64,000 bases of DNA from contig DASZME010000025.1 in assembly GCA_035551995.1 (NCBI GenBank), positions 62,001 to 126,000 of the forward strand, written 5' to 3'. Position 1 is the stretch's first letter. Each line of letters opens with the position of its first letter. The notes beneath the pieces were generated by a model. It did no database searches. It was not told the origin of the DNA and saw only the letters and a list, made by a program, of their open reading frames with translations. Positions 16,096 through 25,229 of this stretch are shown here, piece by piece. The stretch comes from RYN-428 sp035551995. Lineage in GTDB: Bacteria > Planctomycetota > Phycisphaerae > Tepidisphaerales > Tepidisphaeraceae. Made by a program: the position numbers and the translations under genes.

Positions 16096-16222
16096 AACAG
16101 AGAACGCTTCTCGACCCACAATCGGGAGTTGCCGTCGCGAAATGTGGGATTTCATATTAGATGCGAAAACTTATAGTTTTTACTATAAACGGCAACTTTT
16201 TTAACGACGATTCCGCTCAGCG

Positions 16223-16678
16223 ATGAAAATCTCCGAACACATTATCGGCGCCGCTCCTCTTGTTGAGCGGTTCGGCCATTGGCCATCGTTCCACGACGCG
16301 GAGATCATCCGGTTCACGCTTGATCGATCCACTGATAAAAGTCCATCGGCAGAAATGCTCGTACATATATGGGCAATGACAAGCAAGGTGGATGATCGCG
16401 GCTACTATGTGCTCGAAAAAAACACGATTGTTCGCTTGGTCTTTGAGCGTCTCCTCGCATGTGAATTATCCGACTTCAATCATCAGAACGTGCTGTTCGG
16501 ATTGGAGATTGAGGAGCAGGAAGTCGAAGGCCAGCGCGCGTTTTGCATTACGATTGATTCGAGCTATGGCTTGAGTGGATCGCTCGCTTGCCGCCGTGTG
16601 GTTGTTGCGGACGTCCGACCGGCCGACGCAGACGGTTGCCCGGCAGGTTTGGCGGATGCAGACTCGGCGAGGCAGTAA
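16223..16678 (+). CDS. Imm50-like immunity-type protein
   Basis: A 151-residue soluble protein. The N-terminal motif FGHWPSFHDAEIIRFTLDRS matches what I know of Imm50, a family of small proteins found beside polymorphic toxins and also alone in many genomes. The middle has LVFERLLACELSDFNHQNVLFGLEIEE. The last 25 residues (after about 125) change to an Asp/Ala/Pro-rich tail that does not look like the family, so a late frameshift is possible. There is no toxin gene beside it; the neighbours are two broken genes. Confidence 0.6.
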   Translation: MKISEHIIGAAPLVERFGHWPSFHDAEIIRFTLDRSTDKSPSAEMLVHIWAMTSKVDDRGYYVLEKNTIVRLVFERLLACELSDFNHQNVLFGLEIEEQEVEGQRAFCITIDSSYGLSGSLACRRVVVADVRPADADGCPAGLADADSARQ

Positions 16679-16748
16679 AAGTCCTGGAAGTGGTCGATCG
16701 CATTTTACATGACGCAGACTTCCCCGCAGCGTACAATCGAACTGACCG

Positions 16749-17412
16749 ATGAGCACATTGGCCTCCCCAATTTCCGCTCGACCGATCGTCTACCCCGACA
16801 GCGACGTCAAGCCCATGGCTGAAAATACGCTTCAGTATGACTGGGTCGTCAAAATCACCGGCGGGACAAGGCGAGTGTTCGCCGACGATCAGAAGGTCTT
16901 CGTTGCTGGAGATTTGTTTTGGTATCCGGTCGAAGGGCGTCCGGATATTCGCGTCGCTCCGAATACGCTTGTCGTCTTCGGTCGTCCGCCGGGCCACCGC
17001 GGTTCTTATCGGCAGTGGGAGGAAGAGGGAATCCCGCCGCAGGTCGTGTTCGAGGTGTTGTCGCCCAGCAACCGGTTTGGCGAGATGTCGGCCAAGTTCG
17101 ATTTCTATTGACGGTATGGCAGCTATCCGGATTTGTACGCCGCATGGATGATCTGGTGGAAATCCAGCCGATGCACGGCCATGTCAGGCCCCGGCTGAAA
17201 GTTCGATTCGAGATGGGAATCGATGGGCTAAGTCTCGTCGGTCCCGACGCGACTTCCTCGAACGTGCCGAACGGACGACCGCCGCCGAGCAGCGCGCCCA
17301 GGAAGCCGAGCAACGTGCCGATCGGGAATATGGCCGTGCGGAGCAGGAGCGAAATCGCGCCGATCAATTGCAGGCCGAATTGGAACGGCTTCGACGCGCG
17401 GCGGGGGATTGA
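16749..17412 (+). pseudogene. Uma2-family (DUF820) nuclease-like gene, broken
   Basis: The first frame (16749-17111) reads like the Uma2 N-terminus: PIVYPDSDVKPMAENTLQYD, DLFWYPVEGRPDIRVAPN, VVFGRPPGHRGSYRQWEE, QVVFEVLSPSNRFGEMSAKF, then stops at TGA in the middle of the family. The rest survives in pieces in other frames: RRMDDLVEIQPMHGHVRP and RFEMGIDGLSLVGPD, then the coiled Glu/Arg tail (EQRAQEAEQRADREYGRAEQ) ending at TGA 17412. So there is at least one stop and two frameshifts or deletions. Uma2 proteins are restriction-endonuclease-fold proteins of unclear role that multiply in planctomycetes and cyanobacteria. Confidence 0.8.
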
Positions 17413-17468
17413 CCAATTCGCCGAGGCAAAAATGCACGAAGAATTCCACCTGATATGATGCTTGGCTT

Positions 17469-18176
17469 ATGACGCATTCAACGCCATTTCTTCGAGTCAT
17501 TTCAAAGATATTGCTCTGCGTGTCGGCGGCGTTGATCGCCGGCGATGCCCTCTCCGCCGCCGGTGAAGACGCCGCCACAAAACCGGCGGAAAACTGGCAG
17601 TCGCTTTTCGACGGCAAAACGCTCGGCAAATGGACGACCTCCGACTTCGCCGGTCACGGCGAGCCGGCCATTGAAGAAGGCAACCTCGTCCTCCCCTTCG
17701 GCGAAACACTCACCGGCGTCACCTATTCCGGCAAGACGCCAAAGATGAATTACGAAATCGCCATCGAGGGAAAAAAAGTGGATGGCGCCGACTTCTTCTG
17801 CGGACTCACGTTCCCGGTGAACAATTCGTTCGCCTCCCTCATCTGCGGCGGCTGGGGCGGAACGGTGGTCGGCATCTCCAGCCTCGACGGCAAAGACGCC
17901 AATCGAAACGAAACCCGCGTTCTCCGTAAATTTGAACGCAATAAATGGTACAAGATTCGTCTTCGGGTTCTGCCGAGTCGGCTGCAGGCGTGGATCGACG
18001 GAGAACAGGTGATCGACGCCCCTACGACCGGTAGGACGATATCGACGCGGGTGGAGGTCGACGCGAGCAAACCGTTTGGGATTTCATCGTTCCAAACGAC
18101 CGCGGCATTTCGAAGTATTCGGATTCGCTCACTGCGGCCAGATGAAATCCCGGCGACGCGGCCGGCAAATCGATGA
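17469..18176 (+). CDS. Secreted DUF1080 (3-keto-disaccharide hydrolase-like) protein
   Basis: A 235-residue protein with a signal peptide (residues 1 to about 30) followed by one DUF1080 beta-sandwich domain: NWQSLFDGKTLGKWTTSDF, then YEIAIEGKKVDGADFFCGL, then FERNKWYKIRLRVLPSRLQAWID and IGFRSIRI-like end (FRSIRIRSLRP). Such proteins are expanded in planctomycetes and related bacteria and bind or cleave modified sugars outside the cell. It lies alone on the plus strand, just after the broken Uma2 gene and convergent with the ketosynthase gene. Confidence 0.88.
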   Translation: MTHSTPFLRVISKILLCVSAALIAGDALSAAGEDAATKPAENWQSLFDGKTLGKWTTSDFAGHGEPAIEEGNLVLPFGETLTGVTYSGKTPKMNYEIAIEGKKVDGADFFCGLTFPVNNSFASLICGGWGGTVVGISSLDGKDANRNETRVLRKFERNKWYKIRLRVLPSRLQAWIDGEQVIDAPTTGRTISTRVEVDASKPFGISSFQTTAAFRSIRIRSLRPDEIPATRPANR

Positions 18177-18272
18177 AATGCGCGTTGGTCGCTCGAACCG
18201 AAAAAACATAAGAACTACGACGCGGCTTCCGTTCCATTGGCGCAATGATCATAACGGCGAGCGCGTCTCCAA

Positions 18273-19538
18273 TCACGTTCGTCGAAGCACCAACGCGCTA
18301 TTCTTACTTCCGAACGCGATGCAGTTGCAAAGCGCCACTTTCACTTGAGCCGATCGCGCTACGCCGGGAATGTAGTCGAGATCGCAGTTGGGGTCGGGTT
18401 GGTCGAGGTTGATGGTCGGATGCAAAATGCCGTCTTGCATGGCGATGACGGTCGCCGCCACGCCGGCCGATCCGCTGGCGCCCTGGGGGTGGCCGATCAT
18501 CGATTTGGTGGAGCTCATGGGAATGGCGCCGGCGCGAGAGCCGAAACATTTTCTGATCGCGGCGGTTTCCATTCGATCATTGAGGTCGGTGCCGGTGCCG
18601 TGGAGGTTGATGTAGCTGACCTGATCCTTTGTCGCGCCGGCGTCGGCGAGGGCCTGTTCCATCGCGCGGGCCGGCTCGACCACTTGCGGATCGATCTGCA
18701 CGCGATGGTAAGCGTCGCAGGTCGATCCATAGCCCGCCAGCTCGGCGAGTGGCTTTGCGCCGCGGGCGGCGGCGTGGTCGGCGTCTTCCAGCACGAACAT
18801 CCAGGCGCCTTCGCCTAACACAAAGCCGTCGCGATCGGCCGAGAAGGGACGCGAGGCGCAGGCGGGATCATCCCAGCGGCGAGTCGATAGGACGCGCATT
18901 TTTTCAAAGGCGTAAAGACTGCCGTGGGAGATCGGCGCGTCGGCGCCGCCGGCGAGCATCATCGGCGCCATGCCGGCGCGAATCATCATGGCGGCATAAC
19001 CCAGGGCGTCGGTGCTGCTCGTGCAGCCGGTGGACAGGACGTGGGAGGGGCCGCGAAGTTTCAGGGCGATGGAGAGTTCGCTGGATAGATTGCCGTGAGT
19101 GCCGGCGATGATGGAGAAGAGCGAGGCGCTTCCGCCGGTGTAATATTGACGGCATTGTTCTTCGACGAAAATCAATCCGCCGCCGCCGGTGCCGAGGCAA
19201 ACGCCGATCTGGCGCTGCCGCTCGGCCGGGTCGGAATCGGACTGAATCCATTCCTCGACTCCCGCGTGCAACATCGCTTCGCGCGAGGCAAGCAGGGCGA
19301 TCGGGACCATGCGTGGGACCCGGCGCAGCTCAGCCGGTTCCATGACGGCGGCGGGATCGAAATTACGGATTTGACCGGCGGCGGTGGTTTTGAGTCCCGT
19401 CAGGTCGATCCCGGCGACGTGGCGGATTCCGCTACGACCGCCGCGCAGCGAAACGGCAAACGCCTCGCGTCCCACGCCGTTGGGACTCACGACGCCGATA
19501 CCCGTGATCACGACTTTTCGCCGAGGGGGATTTGACAA
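18273..19538 (-). CDS. Beta-ketoacyl-ACP synthase (FabF-like, KAS II fold)
   Basis: A condensing enzyme of fatty-acid or polyketide synthesis. With the TTG start at 19538, which has GGAG 6 bases upstream, it is 421 residues and the active site falls where FabF has it: Cys172 in STGCTSSTDAL, His313 in NLHGTGTDLND, His350 in IGHPQGASGSAG. The frame is open upstream to 19661, but that extension is Arg/Pro/Ser-rich and not family-like. No acyl carrier protein, ketoreductase or other fab gene is next to it, so it may be a secondary ketosynthase for a specialised lipid. It ends convergently with the DUF1080 gene. Confidence 0.9.
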   Translation of the reverse strand: MSNPPRRKVVITGIGVVSPNGVGREAFAVSLRGGRSGIRHVAGIDLTGLKTTAAGQIRNFDPAAVMEPAELRRVPRMVPIALLASREAMLHAGVEEWIQSDSDPAERQRQIGVCLGTGGGGLIFVEEQCRQYYTGGSASLFSIIAGTHGNLSSELSIALKLRGPSHVLSTGCTSSTDALGYAAMMIRAGMAPMMLAGGADAPISHGSLYAFEKMRVLSTRRWDDPACASRPFSADRDGFVLGEGAWMFVLEDADHAAARGAKPLAELAGYGSTCDAYHRVQIDPQVVEPARAMEQALADAGATKDQVSYINLHGTGTDLNDRMETAAIRKCFGSRAGAIPMSSTKSMIGHPQGASGSAGVAATVIAMQDGILHPTINLDQPDPNCDLDYIPGVARSAQVKVALCNCIAFGSKNSALVLRRT

Positions 19539-19682
19539 TTTTTGCTCCGGATAACGGCGTTTTTTCGCACGGCGCGATGGCGGTAAGCGCCGTGCAACGC
19601 GCCGCGATTGCGTTGGTGATCGTCCGCGTGTCGGTCGAAATCGGATCTGTGGTCGCGCCACGAACAGCGGATCGAGTCAACG

Positions 19683-20408
19683 TCAAGACATTAGGCGCAC
19701 GACCGGAGGGCGCCCGAAAACCTGTCCAACGATCTCAAATCTGTCGAGCGTGGCGCAAAACTCGATATCGGGAGCAAGGCCGGCGGCGGTGACGTTGTGG
19801 CCGCCGCGTGAGTCTCGCAGCGTCGCCGTCAGGTCGTGCTTGCATGCCGAGAAAAGTCGGGCGGCGATCGCGGCGGTGTCGGATTCGAGAACCACCGGCC
19901 ATTGGCGCGACAGACCATCGATCACCGCGCCGCAGCCAAGAAGATCCTCCATCGAAACTTCACCGTCCGTCCCGGAACAGACGAGGGTGATGTCGAGTCC
20001 GGTCCGGCCCGCCGCCTGAGCCGCCGCGGAGGCGTTGACCAAGGCGGCGACAAAAATAATCTTGGCGGCGCCGCAAGCGAGGATGGCACGCGTTCCATTG
20101 GTCGTGCTGATGAACATCGTCCGGCCGTCATGCTCGGCGGCGTTGAACGCGCCGGGACTGTTGCCCAGATCAAAACCGGGCGGACGAATGGCTTTTGTTT
20201 CGCCGCAGAGAAGGCCGTTGCCTTGAAAAGCATGGCGAGCCGACGCAGCGGCGGCAATGTCGGCAAAGATTCGAATCTCACTCACACCGGCCGCAAGGGC
20301 CGCCGTCATGGATGTGCTGGCCCTCAACACGTCAAACACCAGGGCCGTTCGGCCGTCAAGCTGTCCGGGCTTCAAGTGATGGGGAAGAAGCACGACTTGG
20401 ACGCGCAT
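19683..20408 (-). CDS. 2-phosphosulfolactate phosphatase-like protein (ComB family)
   Basis: A 241-residue protein of the ComB family, which in methanogens dephosphorylates 2-phosphosulfolactate on the coenzyme M route. Landmarks: ALVFDVLRASTSMTAALAAG, LCGETKAIRPPGFDLGNSP, TMFISTTNGTRAILACGAAK, and the C-terminal ARLFSACKHDLTATLRDSRGG and GLAPDIEFCATLD. ATG 20408 starts at the family's normal RVQVVLLP; the frame extends further upstream but without family sequence. ComA and ComC genes are not visible. In bacteria these proteins probably act on other sulfo- or phospho-acids, or in sulfolactate formation. Confidence 0.85.
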   Translation of the reverse strand: MRVQVVLLPHHLKPGQLDGRTALVFDVLRASTSMTAALAAGVSEIRIFADIAAAASARHAFQGNGLLCGETKAIRPPGFDLGNSPGAFNAAEHDGRTMFISTTNGTRAILACGAAKIIFVAALVNASAAAQAAGRTGLDITLVCSGTDGEVSMEDLLGCGAVIDGLSRQWPVVLESDTAAIAARLFSACKHDLTATLRDSRGGHNVTAAGLAPDIEFCATLDRFEIVGQVFGRPPVVRLMS

Positions 20409-20558
20409 GGGATGTGCCCGTGAACTGGTGGATGAGCGAAGACCGGTCATTTTCCGAAGCGTCGCACCCCGGCCCAGACAAAAAAACACGCCGACGATCA
20501 CGGAAGGGTTCCGCTCGTCGGCGTGTAATATAACAAAGCGCCGGCACTGGGATTCCAA

Positions 20559-20786
20559 TTAATATCGCTCGGCATTCTCAAGGATGCCTCCCGGGCGGGC
20601 GAATCGCTCCCACGATTCTCCATGGCATTTGGGGCATAGTCGCGGCGGAGTTACCACCGCGTCCGGTTCAAAACCACAAGATCGGCACTGAAGCTGAAAG
20701 ACCGCGGGCTTGGCGTTGATCGGAGGAAATGGGTTGTATGTCGCAAAATGCCCGTCGGACCCGAACCGTTCCATGCTGATAGACAT
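20559..20786 (-). CDS. Small zinc-ribbon protein
   Basis: A 75-residue protein with one zinc ribbon: LQCRSCGFEPDAVVTPPRLC then PKCHGESWERF, that is CxxC (residues about 34-37) and CxxC (about 50-53). AAGGAG lies 7 bases before ATG 20786. The ribbon resembles rubredoxin-like or ribosome-associated small zinc proteins, but there is no iron-site spacing specific to rubredoxin. Its role is unknown. Confidence 0.8.
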   Translation of the reverse strand: MSISMERFGSDGHFATYNPFPPINAKPAVFQLQCRSCGFEPDAVVTPPRLCPKCHGESWERFARPGGILENAERY

Positions 20787-21009
20787 CGTAAAGCTCCTTC
20801 ATCCCACAGGTTAAGTCATCGATTCCCGATAACGATGTTGACGAGAAAGCAAAGCCGATACCAGCCGATATCTTGTCACGTTACATGCCATGCGTGTTAA
20901 AAATTGCGGACCTGTCCGACATTCTCTAGTCAAAAATGAAAATTGAAGCTGCTATGGCCGTGCCGACATGTCGCAGCCGAGACCTTCTGTCCGTCGCTCG
21001 GGGAAACCC

Positions 21010-22413
21010 TTACGGCGCGTCAGCCAAAACGTCGTCCGGCGGGAACGAAACGCCTCCTTTCTCCAATTCGTACTGACGGAGTTTGCGCTGTAAGGTGCGA
21101 ACGGATATTCCCAATCGATCCGCCGCGTGGGTTCGATTACCGGCACACTGGTCCAGCGCACTGGTAATCGCCAATTTTTCGAGTTGTTCCATCGTAAGAT
21201 TCGAGGGAATCTCTTCGGGAGTGGCCCCGACTTGCGACCCGGCGAGAATTTCGTCGGGCAGGTCTTTTTCCGTCAGCGTTTCTCCCTCGGCCATGATCAT
21301 CATGCTTTCGAGCTTGTTACGCAGTTCGCGCACGTTGCCCGGCCAGCGATAAGAGATGAATCGCCGCATCACCTCCGGCGAAACGCGATGGGCCGCCATC
21401 CGCTTTCGCTCGGCCAGGTCCCGCAAAAAATGATCGACCAGCAACGGCACATCATCCGTCCGCTCGCGCAAGGGCGGCAGTTTGATCTGGACGACGTTTA
21501 ATCGGTAATACAAATCCTCGCGAAAAGTCCCGTCGGCCACCATTTTCGGCACATCGCGACTCGTGGCCGCCACCACGCGAACATCGACTTTCTTGTCCTC
21601 ATGTCCGCCCACCGGCGTGAATGTAAGGGTTTCGAGAACACGCAATAATTTCGCCTGTAACCCAAGCTCGAAGTCGCCGATTTCGTCGATGAATAGCGTG
21701 CCGCTGTCCGCTTGCTCGAAACGGCCGATACGACGGTCGGTGGCGCCCGTGAAGGCGCCTTTCACATGGCCGAATAACTCGCTTTCAACCAGCGTCGCGG
21801 GCACTGCCGCACAGTTGACGGCGACAAACGACTCCTTTTTGCGGGGGCTGTTATGATGCAGCGCCTGGGCGACGAGTTCCTTGCCGGTCCCGTTTTCCCC
21901 GAGAATCAAAACCGTCGCGTCGACCGGGGCGGCCCGCTGAATTTTCGCGAAGACATCCTTCATCTTCGACGACTGGCCGATGATCTGATCCAAACCGAAT
22001 TTCTGATCGAGCCGGCGTCGAAGATTGTCGATTTCCTTGTCCTTTTGAAGCGTCTCGATGGCCCGGCGGATGAGCATCACCAATTCATCGGGATTGATCG
22101 GCTTCGTAAGGTAGTCGTAGGCGCCTCCCTTGATCGCCTCGACGGCGCTGTCGACGCTGCTATGGCCAGTCAAAAGAATGAACTGTGTTTCCGGCCGTCG
22201 CTTTTTCCACAATTGCAAGAGTTGCAGACCGTTCACGTCACCCATGTGCAGATCGCTTAAAACGACATCGATGTTCTCCTCGATATAGCCAAGCGCCTTA
22301 TCGGCGCTTTCGGCGCCGAACACGGTAAACCCCTCGGATTTGAGAATCTGACTGACCGCCCGTCTTTCGGTTTCGTGGTCTTCCACGACGAGAACCCGCC
22401 CTGCATTGCTCAT
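21010..22413 (-). CDS. Sigma-54 dependent response regulator (NtrC family)
   Basis: A 467-residue regulator with three domains. The receiver (residues 1-120) has phospho-acceptor Asp54 in VVLSDLHMGD. The AAA+ domain has Walker A GENGTGKE (172-179), the sigma-54 contact loop GAFTGA (219-224) and Walker B TLFIDEIGDF. The Fis-type helix-turn-helix (about 425-450) has NRTHAADRLGISVRTLQRKL. Start ATG 22413 has a GGAAGGAAG ribosome site. It is divergent from the haem-sensor kinase gene, 121 bases away, so the two probably form a pair that turns on sigma-54 promoters. Targets are not evident. Confidence 0.93.
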   Translation of the reverse strand: MSNAGRVLVVEDHETERRAVSQILKSEGFTVFGAESADKALGYIEENIDVVLSDLHMGDVNGLQLLQLWKKRRPETQFILLTGHSSVDSAVEAIKGGAYDYLTKPINPDELVMLIRRAIETLQKDKEIDNLRRRLDQKFGLDQIIGQSSKMKDVFAKIQRAAPVDATVLILGENGTGKELVAQALHHNSPRKKESFVAVNCAAVPATLVESELFGHVKGAFTGATDRRIGRFEQADSGTLFIDEIGDFELGLQAKLLRVLETLTFTPVGGHEDKKVDVRVVAATSRDVPKMVADGTFREDLYYRLNVVQIKLPPLRERTDDVPLLVDHFLRDLAERKRMAAHRVSPEVMRRFISYRWPGNVRELRNKLESMMIMAEGETLTEKDLPDEILAGSQVGATPEEIPSNLTMEQLEKLAITSALDQCAGNRTHAADRLGISVRTLQRKLRQYELEKGGVSFPPDDVLADAP

Positions 22414-22481
22414 TTTGCACTTCCTTCCAACAGTGGACAAACTGCCATACCGACGATCTGTCATACCCGATTTGGTTGATT

Positions 22482-22496
22482 TTGCACAATGTGCAA
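22482..22496. promoter_or_regulatory. Palindrome between the divergent regulator and kinase genes
   Basis: TTGCAC AAT GTGCAA is a perfect 6+3+6 palindrome lying 69 bases from the regulator start and 39 bases from the kinase start. It is well placed as an operator for autoregulation of the pair. It does not fit the sigma-54 promoter spacing. Confidence 0.45.
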
Positions 22497-22534
22497 TTTT
22501 GCGGAATGGGGCATTTGCTCGCGTCCTCCGTACA

Positions 22535-24259
22535 ATGGGGAAGGTGTTCAAGCGGCTTCGACAACTTCGTATTTCACTGGCGGCCAAATGTCAGATTCTC
22601 TTTGGGGCTGCCGTGCTGCTCATCATTGGCGCTGCGCTGGCGGTGCCGTGGAACCGGATGGAGCAGTTAACCTCTGAATTGAACGAGCGGTCGGCCGGCG
22701 CGCTGGCCGACAACGCCATCACCGAGCATATTCGTCTCCAGCGGTCGGAGGAATCGGATCGCGACGTGACGATCATGGCAAATTCGGCGGCGGACGAGAA
22801 AGACGCCCTAAGCGGCGACAACCGCGCCAGCACGCCGCGATTGCTTCCTCTCACGGCCGGTAATGCCAGAGACCTTAACGGCTTCGAAAAAAAAGCGATC
22901 GCATATTTCAAGCGCCGTCCCGACGCCACCCGCTACTTCGCATATTACAACCACCCCGACGGGACCGCCGGCTATAAATACGCCGGCCCCCTTGTCCTCA
23001 CGAACGAATGTTCGGCATGTCACGGTTCGGTCGGCGATACTGCCGCGACCGCGCCCGCCCATCCGCAATCGGCTTTAGCCGTCCATTATCCGTTGCTCGT
23101 GGAGCGCCCGTCCAAATTAGCCGGCATCGTCAGCGTGGATATCACCTCGCGCATTCAGGAAAAACAGCTCCTGCTCAACCGCGTTTTTATTCTCGGCGCG
23201 GGGCTGCTGGCCGGAACGTTGGCGATTCTTTCGTTTTACCTCATCACGACCCGCCTGATTCTCCAGCCTGTCCGCGTGCTTCAGGAGACGGCCGAGAAAG
23301 TGAGCCGGGGTGATTTGAACATCCGGTCCGACATCAACACCGGCGACGAATTTCAGCAACTTTCCGAAACGCTGAACACTATGCTGGCCAATCTCAAACA
23401 GGGCGCCGACCAGCTTCGCGCGGTCAACAAGGGATTGGATCTCAAGCTGAGCCAATTGGCCGAATCGAACCTGGCGCTGTACGAGTCCAACCGCCTCAAG
23501 AGCGAGTTCCTGGCCAACGTAAGCCACGAGTTGCGCACGCCGTTGAATTCGATCCTGGGCTTTGCGGACCTATTGAAGGATTCCGCCCCCGACGGCGCCG
23601 ACCCGCGCTCGACGCGCTACCTGAACAACATTTTGCAAAGCGGAAAAAATCTTCTCGATCTGATCAACGACCTGCTGGATCTGGCGAAGATCGAAGCGGG
23701 AAAAATGGAAATCCGGTCCGAGCCCATTTCCATCGTCGATTTATTCGAAGGATTGACCAACATCCTCAAGCCGCTCACCGAGGCCAGACCGGTCAGCCTG
23801 GCGGCGACGGTCGCGCCTGATGTTCCGATCATTCGGACCGATCCGGGAAAGCTTCAGCAGATTTTGTATAACTTTCTGGCCAACGCGATCAAATTTTCCC
23901 CTACCGGCGCCCGCATCGATCTGGTCGCCGAGCGCGAACGATTCGCTCCGTCGCCCGACGATTCCGCCGCCGACTCCGATGACCGCATCCGCATCAGCGT
24001 GACCGATCGCGGCCCCGGAATCCAAGCCGACAAGCAGCACGTCATCTTCGAAAAATTCCGCCAGATCGACGCCTCCCACACCCGCGCCCACGGCGGGACC
24101 GGACTCGGTCTTGCCATTTCCAGGGAGCTAACCCTCCTCCTGAGCGGTTTCATCGGCGTCCGCAGCGCGCCCGGCGAAGGCGCGACCTTCTGGATTTCCA
24201 TTCCGCTGAAAATCCAAGGCGGCGCAATGGACCTCCGGGGAAAACTAATCATGTCCTGA
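22535..24259 (+). CDS. Sensor histidine kinase with Tll0287-like c-type haem domain
   Basis: A 574-residue membrane kinase. A transmembrane helix (16-37) is followed by a periplasmic domain of about 165 residues carrying a CxxCH haem-attachment motif (NECSACHGS, Cys149, Cys152, His153) preceded by ATRYFAYYNHPDGTAGYKY. This is the arrangement of Tll0287-like (DUF3365) sensor domains. A second helix (208-229), a HAMP segment (QPVRVLQETAEKVSRGDLNI) and the kinase core follow: H-box FLANVSHELRTPLNS with His321, N-box YNFLANAIKF, G boxes DRGPGIQ and GGTGLGLAIS. It probably senses redox state or a gas ligand and phosphorylates the divergent NtrC-type regulator. Start ATG 22535 was chosen to avoid overlap with that gene. 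Confidence 0.92.
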   Translation: MGKVFKRLRQLRISLAAKCQILFGAAVLLIIGAALAVPWNRMEQLTSELNERSAGALADNAITEHIRLQRSEESDRDVTIMANSAADEKDALSGDNRASTPRLLPLTAGNARDLNGFEKKAIAYFKRRPDATRYFAYYNHPDGTAGYKYAGPLVLTNECSACHGSVGDTAATAPAHPQSALAVHYPLLVERPSKLAGIVSVDITSRIQEKQLLLNRVFILGAGLLAGTLAILSFYLITTRLILQPVRVLQETAEKVSRGDLNIRSDINTGDEFQQLSETLNTMLANLKQGADQLRAVNKGLDLKLSQLAESNLALYESNRLKSEFLANVSHELRTPLNSILGFADLLKDSAPDGADPRSTRYLNNILQSGKNLLDLINDLLDLAKIEAGKMEIRSEPISIVDLFEGLTNILKPLTEARPVSLAATVAPDVPIIRTDPGKLQQILYNFLANAIKFSPTGARIDLVAERERFAPSPDDSAADSDDRIRISVTDRGPGIQADKQHVIFEKFRQIDASHTRAHGGTGLGLAISRELTLLLSGFIGVRSAPGEGATFWISIPLKIQGGAMDLRGKLIMS

Positions 24260-24423
24260 GTCCCGGACCTTTCTCAAGTTCGCTGGATCGCCTCCTCGGT
24301 GAGCGGTCCCGCTCGCGGGTCATATTCCGCGCCGGCCACCCGCTGCACCCATGCGCGAAATGCTCGAGCTGAGTTACGAAGGATCCCGAAACTTTCGCGC
24401 ATAATCATGCTATGTTATTTCAC

Positions 24424-25158
24424 ATGGCGTCCCCACAACGAATTGCACTGGTCACCGGTGGTTCTCGTCGCGTCGGGCGCGCGATTGTTCGGCGACTCGC
24501 CGAGGCGGGCTTCGATATCGCGTTTACCTTCCGCAATAGCCGATCGGAAGCCGCCGCGTTGGAAAATGAACTGGCCGCCCGTGGAAGAACCGCTTGCGCC
24601 ATTGGATGCGACCTGGCGGACCTGCCCGGCGCCATCGATCAAATCGAACAAAAATTTCGATCGGCCTTCGCGCGCTTGGATTTGCTGGTCAACAACGCAT
24701 CTCTTTATGAGCCGGGCGATCCGGCGGCGGCCGATCTAGGTTTTTTCCGTAAATTGATGACCGTCAACGCCGAGGCGCCGTTGCTACTTTGTCAGCGTTT
24801 TGCGGACGATCTTCGGGGCGCCAATGGCCACATCGTCAATATGATCGATCTGCTGGCCGAGCGCCCGTGGCCAAGCTATCTCGCTTACTGCGCCAGCAAA
24901 GCCGCACTGGCGAATCTGACGCTGAGTCTTGCCCGCGAACTGGCGCCGCAGGTCACCGTGAACGGCATCGCCCCCGGTGTCGTCGATTGGCCGAGCGGTT
25001 TTCCGGAATCGGAGAAGGAAAAATATTTGAAGCGCGTTCCACTCGGTCGAGCGGGAACCCCCGGCGACGTCGCCGAAACGGTGCTCTACTTATGCACCGG
25101 CGGAAAATACGTGACAGGCCAAATCATCCGTCTCGACGGCGGCAGATCGATCAGCTGA
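24424..25158 (+). CDS. Short-chain dehydrogenase/reductase (FabG/pteridine-reductase-like)
   Basis: A 244-residue SDR enzyme. The NADPH loop TGGSRRVGRAI is near residue 11, the LVNNASLYEP block near residue 87, and the catalytic Tyr-Lys in YLAYCASKAALANLTLSLA (YxxxK near residues 152-156). The usual catalytic Ser position reads as VNMIDLLAERPWPS. TGGSRRVG together with NNAS and a xDLLAERP stretch is closer to pteridine or dihydromonapterin reductases (PTR1/FolM) than to FabG, but this is not certain. ATG 24412 is an alternative start. Confidence 0.82.
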   Translation: MASPQRIALVTGGSRRVGRAIVRRLAEAGFDIAFTFRNSRSEAAALENELAARGRTACAIGCDLADLPGAIDQIEQKFRSAFARLDLLVNNASLYEPGDPAAADLGFFRKLMTVNAEAPLLLCQRFADDLRGANGHIVNMIDLLAERPWPSYLAYCASKAALANLTLSLARELAPQVTVNGIAPGVVDWPSGFPESEKEKYLKRVPLGRAGTPGDVAETVLYLCTGGKYVTGQIIRLDGGRSIS

Positions 25159-25229
25159 GCGCATTCTGACGTCGCGTATCTGTAGCTCAGCGAGACGTCG
25201 ATCGTCCCGAATACCGTCGAAGGTACTTT

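Noticed and set aside
24295..24325. Possible sixth hairpin-repeat copy (GAGCGGTCCCGCTCGCGGGT)
   Set aside because: The core resembles copy B over about 17 bases, but neither the flanks nor the inverted ends match, so chance or a very old relic is as likely.
25170..25215. tRNA-like start (TGTAGCTCAGCGAGA)
   Set aside because: Only the D-arm-like string is present. No acceptor pairing, anticodon arm or T-loop (GTTCGAATC-type) follows.
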